Source of the DNA: Anaerolineae bacterium
GTDB lineage: Bacteria > Chloroflexota > Anaerolineae > Aggregatilineales > Phototrophicaceae
Reading direction: 5' to 3'
Length of the DNA stretch: 6,146 bases
Assembly (NCBI GenBank): GCA_028284565.1
Contig: JANQRM010000631.1
Location: 1-6,146 of the forward strand
This document shows, one piece after another, positions 5,626 to 6,146 of the stretch. Every line of letters begins with the position of its first letter. Position 1 is the first letter of the stretch. The notes under the pieces were generated by a model, which had not been told where the DNA came from, ran no database searches, and saw nothing but the letters and a program-made list of their open reading frames with translations. The position numbers were made by a program, and so were the translations under genes.

Positions 5626-6146
5626 TTAGTTGATTAATGTCTCTAGTTTATCCAGACGATGCTCATAAGTGTGGTGCTTGAGAACATGCTCACGCGCCGA
5701 TTCTGCGATCGTGCCTCGTTCATCCTCGTGAGACAGATAGTAACTAACTTTGTCTCGTAAATCACCTGCCGAATTAAAGGTCACGAGATGCTCGCCCACA
5801 GTGAACCATTCGCCAATGCCCGGGCGGTCATCCACAATTTGAAACGCGCCAATCGCCGCCGACTCAAACAGACGCATATTGCCACCATACCGCATGAAAT
5901 CGCCATGCACATTCAGACTAATCGTTGCACCCGATAATACACGCATCATCTCCTCGCCCAACGCATAACCCCGATGAAAGGCTTGTAGGCTTTTGGGGAT
6001 GCCATGCACACTCCAAATGCCTAGTTGATAATCAGTCAGAGTTTCTAAGGCTTGAACCCGTTCACTGTACAGGTTATTCGGCACGAGTGTCCCAACAAAG
6101 GTGACATCGCAATGGATTTCAGCTTGTTCGGTTTCGGTCACGGACT
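5626..6146 (-). CDS. CgeB-type glycosyltransferase, N-terminus beyond right edge
   Basis: The frame is open to the right edge; a GTG at 6141 could start a 171-residue protein, but the sequence begins in the middle of a known architecture, so the real start is almost certainly outside. 'CDVTFVGTLVPNN' is the usual junction into the C-terminal nucleotide-sugar-binding half of CgeB / Glyco_trans_1_2 (GT4-like, GT-B fold) proteins. It is followed by LNVHGDFMRYGGNMRLFE and AAIGAFQIVDD, the family's donor-site region with the conserved Glu, and then a helical tail ending in YEHRLDKLETLIN. The likely role is transfer of a sugar from an activated donor to a surface polysaccharide or other acceptor in the cytoplasm. 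The acceptor and donor cannot be inferred. It is followed after 17 bases by the FAH-family gene. Confidence 0.85.
   Translation of the reverse strand, partial: SVTETEQAEIHCDVTFVGTLVPNNLYSERVQALETLTDYQLGIWSVHGIPKSLQAFHRGYALGEEMMRVLSGATISLNVHGDFMRYGGNMRLFESAAIGAFQIVDDRPGIGEWFTVGEHLVTFNSAGDLRDKVSYYLSHEDERGTIAESAREHVLKHHTYEHRLDKLETLIN

Noticed and set aside
1..6146. Defence system, mobile element or biosynthetic cluster
   Set aside because: No nuclease, transposase, integrase, toxin-antitoxin pair or terminal repeats were seen; the recognised genes are ordinary chromosomal families.

Overview
The window looks like ordinary chromosome from a bacterium, most likely a member of the Chloroflexota (Anaerolineae-like). 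This is an inference from protein style: a lipoprotein with Pro/Thr-Pro linkers between PPC domains, a TPR protein with an 'LNPANATA' type repeat joined to membrane helices, and intergenic DNA made of degenerate 7-8 base repeats. No rRNA or other marker gene is present to settle it. No phage, insertion sequence, CRISPR array, tRNA or rRNA was seen.

Left part: the minus strand from 1117 to the left edge encodes a secreted lipoprotein with two complete PPC-like beta domains and the start of a third; its end lies outside the window. A 652-base intergenic region (1118-1769) separates it from the divergent TPR gene. That region holds candidate promoters and an unusual array of CTGA-centred units phased at 7 or 8 bases.

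Middle: a TPR protein with three C-terminal membrane helices (1770-3098) is followed on the same strand by a rhomboid intramembrane serine protease (3268-4143) with its catalytic Ser/His pair intact. The 169-base gap contains a 55-codon frame that overlaps the TPR stop by ATGA, and a perfectly phased run of five ACTAAYN-like heptamers. Downstream, a TATAAT box at 4190 precedes two long inverted repeats and then a stand-alone CheY-like receiver protein (best start 4391). The leader would be about 190 bases and well structured.

Right part: on the minus strand, a CgeB-type glycosyltransferase (C-terminal half only, running off the right edge) is followed after 17 bases by a fumarylacetoacetate-hydrolase-family enzyme with a clear ribosome binding site, probably in one transcript. 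The hydrolase and receiver genes converge and overlap tail to tail by 9 bp.

The genes do not form one recognisable pathway. The TPR-membrane protein and rhomboid may work together at the membrane. The most unusual signals are non-coding: the phased heptamer arrays and the structured leader of the receiver gene.
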